NCBI GenBank assembly: GCA_019633425.1 | Contig: WSUB01000002.1 | Location: forward strand, 434,001 to 498,000 | DNA length: 64,000 nucleotides | Source of the DNA: Tulasnella sp. 424 | Taxonomy: Eukaryota > Basidiomycota > Agaricomycetes > Cantharellales > Tulasnellaceae | Direction: 5' to 3' | In this document: positions 11,514 to 25,446 of the stretch, piece by piece | Position numbering within the stretch: the first letter of the stretch is position 1 | How the letters are laid out: each line of letters starts with the position of its first letter | Made by a program: the position numbers and the translations under genes | Notes under the pieces: generated by a model | The model's input: only the letters and a program-made list of their open reading frames with translations | What the model was told of the DNA's origin: nothing | Database searches by the model: none

Positions 11514-12656
11514 TCATGTGTTCAGGTGACTCTCCAGATAGTCGACAAACTTTCTTGCTACTGTCTCTTCATTCCAATCCAACGAACCCTGAGCCCCTTG
11601 GCTCAGTGCTTTCCTATGAACGGCAACGAACTGCCGTTTGTGCCGTTGGAGTTCAGAAAGGGTGATGCTTCTCGGTGGTAGGTCGATCTCCAGGCGCGTG
11701 GAAGAGACAGATAGAGGAGCGCGACCACCTGTTCCCGAGGTGACGGCTGGGGAAGAAGACAGAAGGCTGACGACGGTGGTAGCGGTTGACTCGAGGATCT
11801 GAAGTGCGTCCGTGGGTGGCTTCGCGTTCTACGTTTAATTTACGAAAGTAAGGATGAGACTGCGCCTTTGAAAGCACAGCGATTTGAGGCTTTACCTGGA
11901 CGACAGCCACATTTGTGGGGGCTTTGGCTCCAGTCATGATTGTCGTCCACAGCGCCTCCAGGGGCATTTCGTCGGTGGACGAGACTGTAAACAGGGGGGA
12001 GTCCCATCTAGCCATAGAATTCGGCTCTTCAAATCTCATCAGAAGGTTGTCGAAACTGGGCGGGGATCGGTCGTCCTGTCAACCTTAGGGCACAACGGTC
12101 TGAGTCGGTTGACTCACGTCGCAGGTTTGTATTTTTTGTCATTTTCTTTCGCCTCATGTCTTTTGCGACACTCGTCAGGAGGGGATGCAACATATATCTA
12201 CTAGCGAGCAAAGTTATGATATTCGAGTCACCATCACGGGAGCAAATGAGGCTGGACTTACGGTGCACATCCGGACCTGGGCCTCCCGTCCAGCACAATG
12301 CATCTGATATCGAAATCCCTTGATGTAGTTCATACCATCCATGATTACAATCGTGTCCTTTCCCAAATTGCGAGTGAGGGCAGTAAAAGCAGCGCCGCGT
12401 GCCGGCTTCTCAGAGCGACTATCTGTTGGTAACAAAGCGAAATCGGCCACGAGTAGAAATCGGGCCCACAACACCAGCACGTACCATCGTAAGAACTTCT
12501 ATCCACGCTGAGGGAGTCATCAGATATTACGACAACTTTCAATCGAGGACCATCGTAGTCTGCAGCGGAAAACCGGCCCTCGAGGTAGGTTCGCAGTTGT
12601 TCAGCTCGATATGTTTTCCCTGAAGCTGGATATCCCGATATTGTAACCAGTGCCAT
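11514..12656 (-). CDS. KTI12: KTI12, Elongator-associated P-loop protein
   Basis: KTI12 is a small P-loop protein that binds tRNA and the Elongator complex and is needed for Elongator's wobble-uridine modification of tRNA. Five exons (12656-12485, 12422-12262, 12197-12118, 12055-11896, 11828-11514) join in phase to 295 residues. Residues 1-16 give the family start MALVTISGYPASGKTY, containing the Walker A GYPASGKT. Later come SEKPARGAAFTAL, the Walker B-like TIVIMDGMNYIKGFRYQMHC, IYVASPPDECR, RFEEPNSMARWDSPLF, and the C-terminal TLSELQRHKRQFV. Every expected block is present and no catalytic position looks damaged. The start is 294 bp from the divergent MDM31-like gene, so the two probably share a promoter region. 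Confidence 0.96.
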
Positions 12657-12950
12657 AGAGTCGCTAACACCCTAAGATCGTTTCGTTCTTTAGCTGGAAC
12701 GGATGCGGTATGAGAGGGACCGTCGGACCGCTAGCGGAGAACTTGGGGTTCAGTTTTCGCACGTCGACAGACTGTCCAATCTTTTCAAGCCGGCTTCCGC
12801 GCTCGAACCCTTCCAAGGCCATCCACCTTCCTGGCCTAGTCCAGCCGAGTAACGATAAGCACCGGGGTTTAAAATGTCAAGACACTCGCTACTGCCGATT
12901 CTGAAACAGGTTGCCTCGTCTTCTAACCGGTGAGATTCTTCCCTGACGTC
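12657..12950. promoter_or_regulatory. Probable bidirectional promoter between KTI12 and MDM31-like gene
   Basis: The two flanking genes start 294 bp apart and point away from each other, so both promoters must lie here or overlap the 5' UTRs. I see no convincing TATA box. The assignment is positional. Confidence 0.5.
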
Positions 12951-15786
12951 ATGCATTTCTGTCTTGGACTTGGGCTCAAATTTACGCTTCAAAATGGATT
13001 CAGAAGACGGGAGATCCGATCAAGCTATCTAGCGATCCGTGAATATTTCACAAGACCAACGCTACACGTTGAGCCTCGTTCCAGCCACCTAAGTTCAATT
13101 TGGTCATATCAACAGTGTTTGCGACCTGGCTCCCTCCACCCGACCCTCCGCACCCTGTCACAAAGCAGTGTCCGCTGGCAGAGCAACACTTCAAAAGGAC
13201 AGAGTGGATCTTCTGTGGAAAAGCCACCAGGAAAAACTCAATCTCAACCCGAATCATCCTCGAACTCGGGCTCAACACCTCCTGACCAATCCGCCGCTCA
13301 TGAAGATGTTGCTCACCACATCCAAAACTACCCAAGATTTCTCCGAAGGCTTGCTGTATCCCTTCCAAACCCGCCGCATCTTCATAGACCGCACCGCGAC
13401 GACTTCTTGAACATCGCAAACAATATGTGGGACCGGATACGGATAAGGTTCAAATGGTTGACCATACGAGGGTTTCGAAAATGGAATGCGGACGGTACGA
13501 GTTTATTTTGTCTTCTATTTTTGCGTGCTATATTGATTGTCCCGATTGTTGTTTAGACATGTCTGCTTTCTTCAGTTGGTTCATTGTTGGACAGACCTTA
13601 TGGATTTTTATTGGAACGTGGGTCAACTCGAGGTCTGGCCCTGTAAGGAGCACGATCTCACCTAGAAGTTCATTTCATAGGACTGGCTTCGTGTCAGTTA
13701 TCTTTGCCATAGCTAATAGTCTCCAAATGCAAGGTCAGCCGACCCACCTTTAGACTCGACGCTTTCGCTGATAATGTCACAGAGACACTCGCACACTTGC
13801 TAAGCGACTATCTAACAACGGAAACCGGTATCCATATTGTCTTCGAGTCGGCTATTGTTCCGAAGTGGAGGGACTCCCGGATCTGCTTCGAAAACGTCTA
13901 CGTCTCACGACGCCCCGGTAATACCAAACCTCTTCCAATGCATCCGAGCGCGGGCTACAAGGAAGCAGCGAGACTTCTCAGCATAGGGGAGCACACTCAC
14001 GATGCTTGGCAGGAAAATATGCACGACGAGCGGGACACGGGTCATCGCACAAAGTCGCAACCCGCCCAAGACCCCCCTAAAGACGTAACGTACTTTGACG
14101 TCACCATTGACAGTGTTGCAGTCACGTTGTCCTTGTGGCGCTGGTGGAACGGCAGAGGCATTATCACCGATGCAGAGGTGAAGGGTGTCCGTGGAGTGAT
14201 CGGTACGTGAATGTAGTCAGGTGGCCCAGAAGCCTTTAGCTTGATCGGGTTTCCTCCCTTTTTCTTTTTTCTAGATAGGCGCCATCTCACTGAGCCTATC
14301 CCTGTCGACCTCGACCCTGCAAGCACTCGACACGTCGCACTTCCTGGAGACTTCCAATTAGAATCACTGAAGCTCGAGGACGTTCTGGTTACCATCTATC
14401 AACCTAACTTCCGGCCATTCACGGCATCCATCTTTAGTGCCGACCTTTCTCATTTCCGGAAGCAGTGGATTTTCTACGATCTCCTTTCAGCGGATAGTAT
14501 GGTGGGGCAATTCGACAACTGTTTATTCAGCGTCCATCGTCCGCAAAGTATCAACCGAACAATGATAGGCGACAGCAAGGATGCCACGTGGAAACGTATG
14601 GTGAGCCCCTTCCTCGGATCCTCTATCGTGCGCTTGGGTGGATCTTCGGCGGATAGCCCCGAGGCTACACCTCTCTGTTTCCTCGATTCTAATCACCAAC
14701 CTTGTTCGCCAGTCTCGCTTCCGTATCGATGGTGTCAACATCGACCACCTCCAATACCTCACAGCTGAGGATGGGCCTATAGCTTGGATTACATCGGGAA
14801 AGGTCGATTCCGTCGTGGACATACGGTTCGGTCGTGATCCCGGCGAAGACATCGACATCCATGCTTTATTGGGAGAAATAGCAGCCAACATTACTGCGGC
14901 AGCTTCCGGCACCAGCCCCGACTCCCCTAATGTCTTGGGGTCCGGGAAGGACCATGGCGCCGAAGGCGAACCCTCGGTGTCAGAGGGGACTAGTGCACCC
15001 TTAGCCTCGATAAACCCGCCCGAGCGGATACCCGGGCAAAGAGAGTTAGCTAAGCCTGCTCTCACAGCACCATCGGAAGAAGACGCTGGATCTTGGGAAC
15101 AGTCTATTAATCAGGTGGTCATTGACATTGACCTGCGATTTCGGGACGTCAAAGCTGCAGTGCCTATTTTCGCAAATGATCTATCGTACACACGAAACGC
15201 TCTAATCAGACCTATCGTTGCATTCCTGAAGTAAGTTCCAAATTTTTGCTTGGAGGCAGTCCCTCGTGGAGCACGAGGGTTCCGGTAACGAAGATACTCG
15301 TGCCTGACTTCCCTGTGTTCATCTTAAATCCCCAGCGCCAACAAAACGTTGATACCCATTCACTGTCGAGTTGCAAAGGACTTGAAGGAGTTTAATGGAT
15401 CTTGGACTGTAAGCAGTTAAAGGCCATCGTGGTGTTATCATCCCTGACTCATAGTTGCCGTTTGCCCAGATCTGGCAAAGTAAGCCCTGCCCCATTCCGT
15501 TTCTTCGGGTCACTGGATGACCGTTTTCCCCTCTCGCTTAGCTGGTTTGAGTGACGATGTTTCGAACAAGGTCAGAATAGTCTCGATTCCTTGCCCCGGA
15601 AGTTGATACTAGTTTCGTTGACGACTACCCGGGATTTAGACTTACGAAGCCCTTGCCCACCACGTCGCAAGTGCCAATCAGAGGAGACTGAAGACAGTCA
15701 GTCTTTGGAGTTTGCGGATGACCGCCAGTGCCATCAGCTCGGCGCTGAAGAATATTGTCGACTCTCACTCTCCCTCGAGGGCGTGA
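12951..15786 (+). CDS. MDM31/MDM32-family mitochondrial inner membrane protein
   Basis: This family spans the inner mitochondrial membrane and is needed for mitochondrial shape, inheritance and lipid homeostasis. Ten exons (12951-13494, 13557-13617, 13681-13733, 13783-14202, 14275-14600, 14713-15230, 15336-15408, 15455-15479, 15542-15570, 15640-15786) give 731 residues. The N-terminus is Arg/Ser-rich with few acidic residues, like a mitochondrial targeting sequence. Family blocks follow: NYPRFLRRLAVSLP, IRFKWLTIRGFRKWNADD, a membrane helix near FFSWFIVGQTLWIFIG, TGIHIVFESAIVPKW, FENVYVSRRPGN, SRFRIDGVNIDHLQ, GPIAWITSGKVDSVVDI, and the C-terminal KTVSLWSLRMTASAISSAL. The start is the only ATG in the first exon frame, but an upstream exon is possible. 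The stop overlaps a good donor (GC|GTGAGT at 15782-15788); using it with the acceptor before 15900 would change only the last residues. Confidence 0.9.
15261..15279. repeat. Perfect 8-bp inverted repeat inside an intron of the MDM31-like gene
   Basis: CCCTCGTG, a 3-nt loop GAG, then CACGAGGG sit in the 105-nt intron between 15230 and 15336. In the pre-mRNA this would form a compact GC-rich hairpin about 30 nt from the 5' splice site. No function is known to me. Confidence 0.6.
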
Positions 15787-15911
15787 GTCCCTATTTTCGC
15801 TCGGAAAATCGACTTATCGTATCTGGCTCGCTCGATTGTCTACTCGAATCTCACTGTCTCCAAGAGTCCACCCCCGAGTGTCTCACGCCCATCCATCTCA
15901 GGCCGCACTGA

Positions 15912-16223
15912 AATGCTCCTCTACCCCTTTCCCACATCCTTTCAGCAATTGCGGCTGCTCATGACTGCCGTGTTGCTCCAGTCTGCTTCCGCAACTCGGA
16001 GCTGGTGGACTACGTCGAAATGTTCCTGGCAACTGACGCGGCGTTGCTGTTCACACAATTGTACTTCAAACCAACGGCCACCCCCTCATTTGTACTCTGC
16101 GTTGTGAACATGGTCGAAGGCGCAATGCTCTTTTCAGTCCGGTCCAACGATGATTTAGCTCGCCCCTTGCTCGGTCGGAGCCTTCACCTCATCGATGAGA
16201 TTTTAAGGCATCCCCGATTTTGA
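15912..16223 (+). other. Unassigned open frame, possible orphan 3' exon
   Basis: An open frame of about 100 codons ends at 16223 and contains a protein-like segment (VDYVEMFLATDAALLFTQLY). It has a good acceptor at 15944-15945 (TTTCAG) but no in-frame ATG near its start. I could not connect it in phase to the MDM31-like gene, whose last exon ends at 15786, nor find a separate first exon. It could be the end of a small unrecognised gene or chance open sequence. Confidence 0.2.
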
Positions 16224-16396
16224 AGGTCTCAGCAAGTCGTCGGTATAATACCCTCTCTCCCCTCCCGACAACGTCCAATTCTCTACTCTCGTATACCCAT
16301 TATCATATACCCGCCGAGATATACCCATCCAACTTGCTCTCATCGTCAGCAAACTCCATTCCTTATCGTTTAGCCCTCTAATACTCTACCCTAATC

Positions 16397-17772
16397 ATGC
16401 GTTCCACGACCCCTCTCGTTATTATCCTCCAAGCAACCAGCCTTGCGTTCGCTGCTCCGACTGCGTTTCGTAGAGATCAAGTATGTCATCCACCACTTCT
16501 ATTCCACCCGATGCTAATTGCGCTCGTCGCAGACTGGCCCGGCCCCTGCTCTACAGGGCACTTGCTCTCAAGACACCCAGGACCACTCTACCGTGAGCAG
16601 GATCTAGAACGGAGGCACTAGCACCTGCTTACATGTTCTACCATTCCCTACAGCATTTGCATGGTGCCGTTCAGCTCTGCCTCCGCATGACGCTATCGGA
16701 CCTCACCACTGGCCCCCTTACCCCTTCCGCCGTTGAGCTTATCAAATGTCGCGACGACGATTCGGCGGCAACCACTTCGCCTTCTAAGTCAGCATCGCCC
16801 AGCGGTAATCATGGCAATCCTCCTTCACACATCAACGCCGAAGAAAATAGTGCGAAGAAGGGCGATCACCCCGCCAAAACCAATAGCAAACCTGCGAGCA
16901 ATAACAATCACCCAGAGAAACCTTCTAACAGCCCCCACCACGACTCACAGGCCAACAAGGGCTCCCCCAAGAGTGACTCCAAGCCTGGTGAACCCAAGCA
17001 CAGCGCGTCGTCTTCAGCCCACAAATCAACTCAGTCTGATACCACATCCTCCGCCCAAACGGGGGCGGAAAATCCCCCCAGCACTGTCAGCCATTCAGCC
17101 TCTGCTCAGCCAAGTCACTCACCTGCCGTCCATAACAACGCTGCGCATGATTCTGATCATTCGAAAGGCAAAGGACAATCCCAGCCAGCTCCTTCGACTC
17201 ACGCCCCGACACCAGGTCAATCAACGTCCAGCAGCGGATCCCGCCCTTCAGGCCCAGAGAAAGGACCTACCTCCGGCTCGGACGACGGCGATGATGGATC
17301 GGGCATCCCGAGGATTAACCTCGACCACCTGCAACCTCTGGTGGAGGTCAAGGCGAATGTCAAGGCCCTCGACAATGCCAAGGACGGAAATGGCGTTCTA
17401 GACACTGCTGGGGGAAAGAAGATCGCTGATCATGAAAACGTAACGGACCCAACCAGCCGCCTTCCGTCCCCGAGCTCTGTTGACAAGATCGCTGACGTCA
17501 ACGCGAGTGTCATTAAGAATCCTGGACCTTCCAATGCCGTCAGCGACGATCAAGTCAAGGATAAGGTGAACAACCCGCCCACCTCAGCGGTCGCGCCTCA
17601 AGAAGCTGGCCACAATCCCGTCACCGAGACAGTCGGTCAGAACACCTCGGGGCCTATCGAGGCGACCTCACAGCACGCGGCCGAAGGAGTGAATGTTTCT
17701 CCAGTTCACGATGCCGCTCGTGTTGACGTGCATGGATCCGCGACAAAGGACGGTGTCGTTCGAATGGTTTGA
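16397..17772 (+). CDS. Secreted Ser/Pro/Asn/His-rich protein of unknown function
   Basis: Exons 16397-16480, 16533-16592 and 16654-17772 join in phase 0 to 420 residues. The start is a clear signal peptide: basic MRSTTP, a hydrophobic core (LVIILQATSLAFA) and an AFA-AP cleavage site. A short mature N-terminal region with a few cysteines (around GTCSQD, QLCLRM and LIKCRDD) precedes about 190 residues that are almost entirely Ser, Pro, His, Asn, Lys and Thr, typical of O-mannosylated wall or extracellular proteins. The C-terminal third is different: less repetitive, Val/Asp/Asn-rich and without a hydrophobic GPI-anchor tail. No known domain is recognisable. Length, signal peptide and composition are consistent with a cell-wall or secreted protein; an effector-like role would be pure guesswork. 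Confidence 0.75.
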
Positions 17773-18802
17773 GCCAGGGGAGGATCGGATCGCAAGGTCA
17801 TTCTTGTGGCATCATTCAAGCATATGTACTGGGTTTTATTCGTCTTTTTAGTCAACCTTTTTTCCTCCTTAGGTTTAGTCGCCTTTTCGATAATGTCCCC
17901 CTCCATGTTTCGAAATATTTAGCGTGCCTTCTTACAAATTATTTTCGTGATGCCTCATGTCGTAGTTCCCAGCAATCCGAACATGCGTCTCGAAGTGAAC
18001 ATCTCACCGACTAAGGCGGCCAGTCCCTGGTATGGCGGTACCATCTATGAAGCCTAATTGCGAGGCAAGAACACGCTCCACATCGATCGTCTGACGATGC
18101 GAGGTCGTCGGAGAAGTACCGGAGATGGGAAGACGATGAATCAATTAGAGGCTGGAAAGGAAGAACGCAGCTACACCAAGCCCCGCGCGTGTGTGGCATG
18201 CGACCCAAGGGTATTCTTCCATGATAAGACACGCGCCGGGAAGACGTACAGACCGCCTGCGTTCGCCGCGTCTCTGCTCACAGAAGTCCACCCCGAGTCG
18301 CATAGTCCACGCTGCGGAATCTGGAAGCTCGCGATCAGGATGAGAGACTTCCTAGTACGTCAAGCTAGGACACGGCAGGCAAGCAGAAGGGAGCCGTGAG
18401 GCAGCCAATGGCAAAATCCAAAATGCTTAAAGGGCCTTAGGAACCGAAGGCCTGTGTGATATCAAGGCGACATCAAGCGGCAAGGGGTTACGCAAGGTTG
18501 TTGCACCATCTTGACCTTGCGAGACACGTCGAGCCAGAAGCTAGGAAAGAGATCCCATCAGAGTCTCCTGAGTCGGAACAGAGGAAGACAGGAGGGGCGG
18601 AAGCGAAGAGGGCGCTGGTGAGTGATCCTGGACTGGCGATCGCGGGGCTGCTTTTAACCCCCTGCTACGGTTTGCTAACGGCCTCTACAGTTATAGGTAT
18701 CCCCTCAACTCCTATCGGCATATCTGCAGCATCGCAAGTGCCGCCATCAGCTGACGATTCGGTACTAGCGCGACATCGACTTCATCACAGAGCGACCGAA
18801 AA
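17773..18802. other. Non-coding gap upstream of ARP6
   Basis: About 1 kb with only short, composition-neutral open frames (for example 18058-18399 and 18456-18806 on +) that lack family motifs. It holds the 3' UTR of the secreted-protein gene and the ARP6 promoter. No repeat or RNA gene was seen. Confidence 0.5.
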
Positions 18803-20899
18803 ATGAACGGCCCGTCCGTCCTTATTCTCGATAATGGTGCACATTCCATCAAAGCAGGCTTTTCTAAATCTAGTACAGATGAGGCAAGGTAAATATTTTG
18901 ACATGAAACCCGTGCCCAGAAAATCAGGTTTTTCCCGGCCGCCCGCGTCTGATTGTTTCCCAACAGGATTATCCCAAACGCCATCGTTAGATCTAAGGGC
19001 GATAGGCGCATGTACATCGGTCCAGAAATTGACTCTTGTCGGGACAACTTCGCCTTGCACTACCGTTTACCTTTCGAAAAGGTACGACTTGCCCCGCTTC
19101 CACCCTCAATGATCGTTCTGCGAAGCGTCCCTTATTTGCTCTCCGCTGCCGCAACTGACAACTTTCTCTGATTTGACCTTTTAGGGTTTCTTGAACGATT
19201 GGGACACCGAAAAGGCAATTTGGGATCGAGCCTTCCAGGACAACGTGTTGGCGGTGAGGATGATTCGAGTCCCGACGCCCTGCTCCAGAGAAAAAATCGA
19301 GCGCCGTGCAAGACAATCGCCGATTGAAAATGGGAAATTGAATGTTGATGAACTGGGCACTGTTTACAGGCGAATCCCAGAGATTTATCGCTGTTGGTCA
19401 CAGAGCCGTACTTTAATCTCTCCAAGATCCAAAATACCTACGATCAAATCGTTTTCGAAGAATATGAATTCCAATCTTACTATCGAGCCCCCGGTTTGTA
19501 AAAAAGACATATTTCTCCTGATGTCCCCCGGCCTAGGCCACAAGCCTGAACTATTTCTCTTGCCCATCATAGGTGCTGCCCTGATCCCTTTCGGTACTCT
19601 CTTCTCTCCGGAATACGGCGTTGTAATCCCCGAATGCATGGTAATCGTCGATACGGGGTTCAGCTTTACGCACGTCGTGCCCATTCTTTCGGGGTCCATC
19701 GTTTGGTCCGCCGTAAGAAGGTAAGCTCGACCCCACAACCACAACCACGTCATGACGTTACATTCATGACGTCGGTGAACCGGCCCTTAAACTTGTCCCC
19801 TATCGTGTTTGTGGCTGCGCAGAATCGATGTAGGCGGCAAGTTGATGACGAATCATCTCAAGGAGATTATCTCCTACCGCCATTACAATATGATGGATCA
19901 AACGTACATCGTCAACACAATCAAAGAGACCTGCTGCTATGTCTCTCAGAGCTTTGCAAGTGACCTGGAGGAGTGTCGGTGAGTGACTGCTGAAGCTTCC
20001 ACGTTGATTGTCTCATTTTAGGCCGCCTCATCCCTTTAGCAGCCGTCCACGACGGAACATCATAGTCCAGGAGTATGTGTTGCCTGATTTCTCGACCAAC
20101 AACCCTGGATTTGTTCGGCAACCGGCGCATCTCCGGAAAGTCCCCTTAACGGAAGAGGAGGCGCGCATGCCGGTCCTTTTTGTCGAGAACGAGCGGTTTT
20201 CCGTCCCGGAACTTTTATTCAATCCTTCAGATATCGGTATCTTCTATCTCATCTATGGATCTGCCTCCGTTGGCCCCATTCTGGGGGGGAAACGAGGGCC
20301 AGAGTTTCGAACAGTGAAGCCATGCTAACTTCCTTCCATAGGTCTGGATCAGGCTGGCCTACCTCAAACTATCGCTCACTGTATCTCCCTTCTGCCTACG
20401 GACGTTCAGGGTTTGTTCTGGGCAAACATTGGCCTCGTTGGGGGAAATGCCAAATATCCCGGCATTGAAGAGCGACTGTGAGTGACCGGAGCCGCTTCAC
20501 TCGTGCCAATACGGCGGACATTAATGTTTAAAATGGAGCTAGTCTCACAGAGTTGCAGCCTCTAGCCCCTCCCGATTGCGAAGTGTCGGTGTACAAGGCA
20601 TCCGAGTAAGTCCGGTGTTCAGCGCCCGTGTCGTAGGCCAGCAACTGAGATAATTGGTACCCAGACCAGTAACCTCAGTCTATGAGGCTGCCTGGAAGCT
20701 GTCACAAAGTCCCGGCTACGGTGATCTTGTTGTGAGCCGAGAGGAGTACCTTGAGAGTGGAAGCAATGCCTGTCGGAAAAAGTTTCACGGTTCAACAGCA
20801 AAACCAAACGAGCTGGAAACTCCTTCCACCGCCTTATCTTCTCGTAGATCCGGTGATCGAGCCATGGCAAAGACTAAAGAGAAGGCTTTGCCAGCCTGA
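18803..20899 (+). CDS. ARP6: Actin-related protein 6 (SWR1 complex subunit)
   Basis: ARP6 is a nuclear actin-fold subunit of the SWR1 remodeller that deposits histone H2A.Z. Ten exons (18803-18888, 18967-19081, 19185-19253, 19370-19493, 19573-19720, 19823-19978, 20022-20236, 20342-20477, 20543-20605, 20665-20899) join in phase to 448 residues. The actin phosphate-1 loop reads [34 protein letters not shown], the TEPYFNL block, [16 protein letters not shown] and [17 protein letters not shown] follow, all in ARP6 order. Later blocks [18 protein letters not shown] and [16 protein letters not shown] close the actin fold. The intron ending at 20542 must use an acceptor ahead of a closer CACAG at 20546-20550, since only the former keeps frame ([11 protein letters not shown]). 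A poorly conserved Ser/Lys tail ends the protein. Confidence 0.95.
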
Positions 20900-21031
20900 G
20901 GCGTCCTGATGTAGTGTATTGTGATGGGAAAAGTAGATGTTGGAAATGAAGACCGCGTCGTGAGGAGTTGTGATCTCGACCGACCACCGCCGCTCCAACC
21001 CTAATACCTCGCGTCGTGAATACCAGGAGAA

Positions 21032-22382
21032 ATGTCAACCACAACCAATCCCCCGCCATCGCCGGGAATTTCTTCCAGGCGACCAGGAGGGAAGATTCCT
21101 CCAAAGCTTCCACTCTCGGTCTTCTCAGCAGGGAACGCTGCCCCTCTTTCCGCCGACCCCACCAAGGTCTTTCCAAATGCCATTGTCGATGCCAATGTCA
21201 ATCTCCAGTTATCCGAATGGTCCGAACAGGCCGGAGACTTAATTAAGAAACCAATCTCCGGTGTGGTTCTAGCGTTGCATACCCAGGAGGGCCAGCCACC
21301 CTTGGACGAAGAGCGCTTCAATGCTCTGTACGCAACCTTCACACCGCAGCTCACTATGAATTATACTGATGGTTTTTTTTGAAATTCATCATACCTGCGG
21401 TGTTTTCATCCCCGTTTCGCGTTCCCTTTCTGCATTAATCCGGTCTTGGCATCTGCAGGATTCAGTCTTCCAAAGTACCTATCACTGCAATCATTGCCCC
21501 AACGCACCTAGCGGACCGAGGCATTAGCAAACTTCCATCATATATCACATCGTCCCCGTCTCCTTTCGCGTTCGGAGTCTCGTTCGCACCTGGCAGCACG
21601 ACCCCTGATGACATCAGGCTGATCTTATCTGCTGGCCATGTAGTGGATCTCGACGTTCCCTGGAACTCACAACAGTCCGAGTCAGATTCAGAGTGGAATG
21701 CCTTAGAGGACTTTATCGGCAAAGCAGTTACCGGAGGCTCTGAGGATTCATCTAAACCGACAAAAGCTATAGTCATTTGTGAGCAAATAGACAGTTCGGT
21801 TTAAGCGCCCAAGTTTAACCATCGTTCATGTAGCCAACCTCCTCCCCCCACCCCATTCCTTGCACGTTCCAATCGTCAAGTTGATGAAGAGCACCGTGTA
21901 TCAAAAGTATCAAGAGCATATCTCTTCACTTTCCTTTGTCCCCAATGTCTATATCAAATTCCTTCCGCCCAACTGGGAAGATCCGACTCCACCTTCACCG
22001 GCTCCATTCGCCACAACATCCGACACAACCGGACCCAGTGTGACGAGTCAGGATGCTCAAGCTAAAGATGAATGGAAACAGAGGGTCAGGATCTACTGTC
22101 AGTATTTACGTCCCTTTGGACGGAGCACCTCATCTCGCTTTGTTCATCACTCCGGAAAGCGGTGAGGATCTGACTTCCCTCTTTGCAGTGGGACCCGCGT
22201 TAGACGCATTCGGCTACTCGCGCATCATTTTTGGAACTTCACCATCACCTTCATCAACTTCAGCCTCCAATGCCCACGACTGGTACACACTCGCGCGAGA
22301 GGTCGTAGCGGAAGTTGGGGTAGAACAGGAAGGCGTGGACGCAATCTTCGGCAAAACCGCTCAGACGGTGTACGGGCGATGA
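21032..22382 (+). CDS. Amidohydrolase-fold-like conserved protein, probably without metal ligands
   Basis: A best splice of 21032-21327, 21459-21778, 21834-22097 and 22189-22382 gives 357 residues. The C-terminus (YSRIIFGTSPSPSS, then WYTLAREVVAEVGVEQEGVDAIFGKTAQTVY) resembles the end of TIM-barrel amidohydrolases, where an FGSDxP strand is followed by a helix and an FxxNAxxxY motif. The N-terminal IVDANVNL sits where these enzymes have VDxHxH. Both histidines would be Asn here, and the FGSD aspartate is Ser, so the usual metal site looks absent. The first intron is the weak point: the donor at 21328 (GTACGC) keeps phase with the CAG acceptor at 21458, but a donor at 21375 (GTTTTTT) with a later AAG acceptor also works. 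The fold call is from motif memory and the substrate is unknown. Confidence 0.6.
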
Positions 22383-22615
22383 TGGCCGTCAATCAAATGT
22401 TTTGAAGCGGAAAATCAAAAGCTGAGGAGGGCCGACCCCATGATTGGAATACGTACGCTGTCCACGCTTGGTCCCTGTTAGAGAATCACGAAAGAAATGA
22501 AATATAGTGGATTATTCGGACGGCTACTAGCTAGGGAGATGTGCATTGTTCAGGTCAATGGGGCCAGATCCCCCCAACCCCTAACCCCGATAACTTAACA
22601 AGAAAGAAACGACGG

Positions 22616-25446
<2,831 letters not shown>

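Noticed and set aside
11514..12656. Elongator-transcription cluster (KTI12 next to the ELL-like gene)
   Set aside because: The two act in different processes (tRNA modification versus polymerase II pausing), and there is no sequence evidence of joint regulation.
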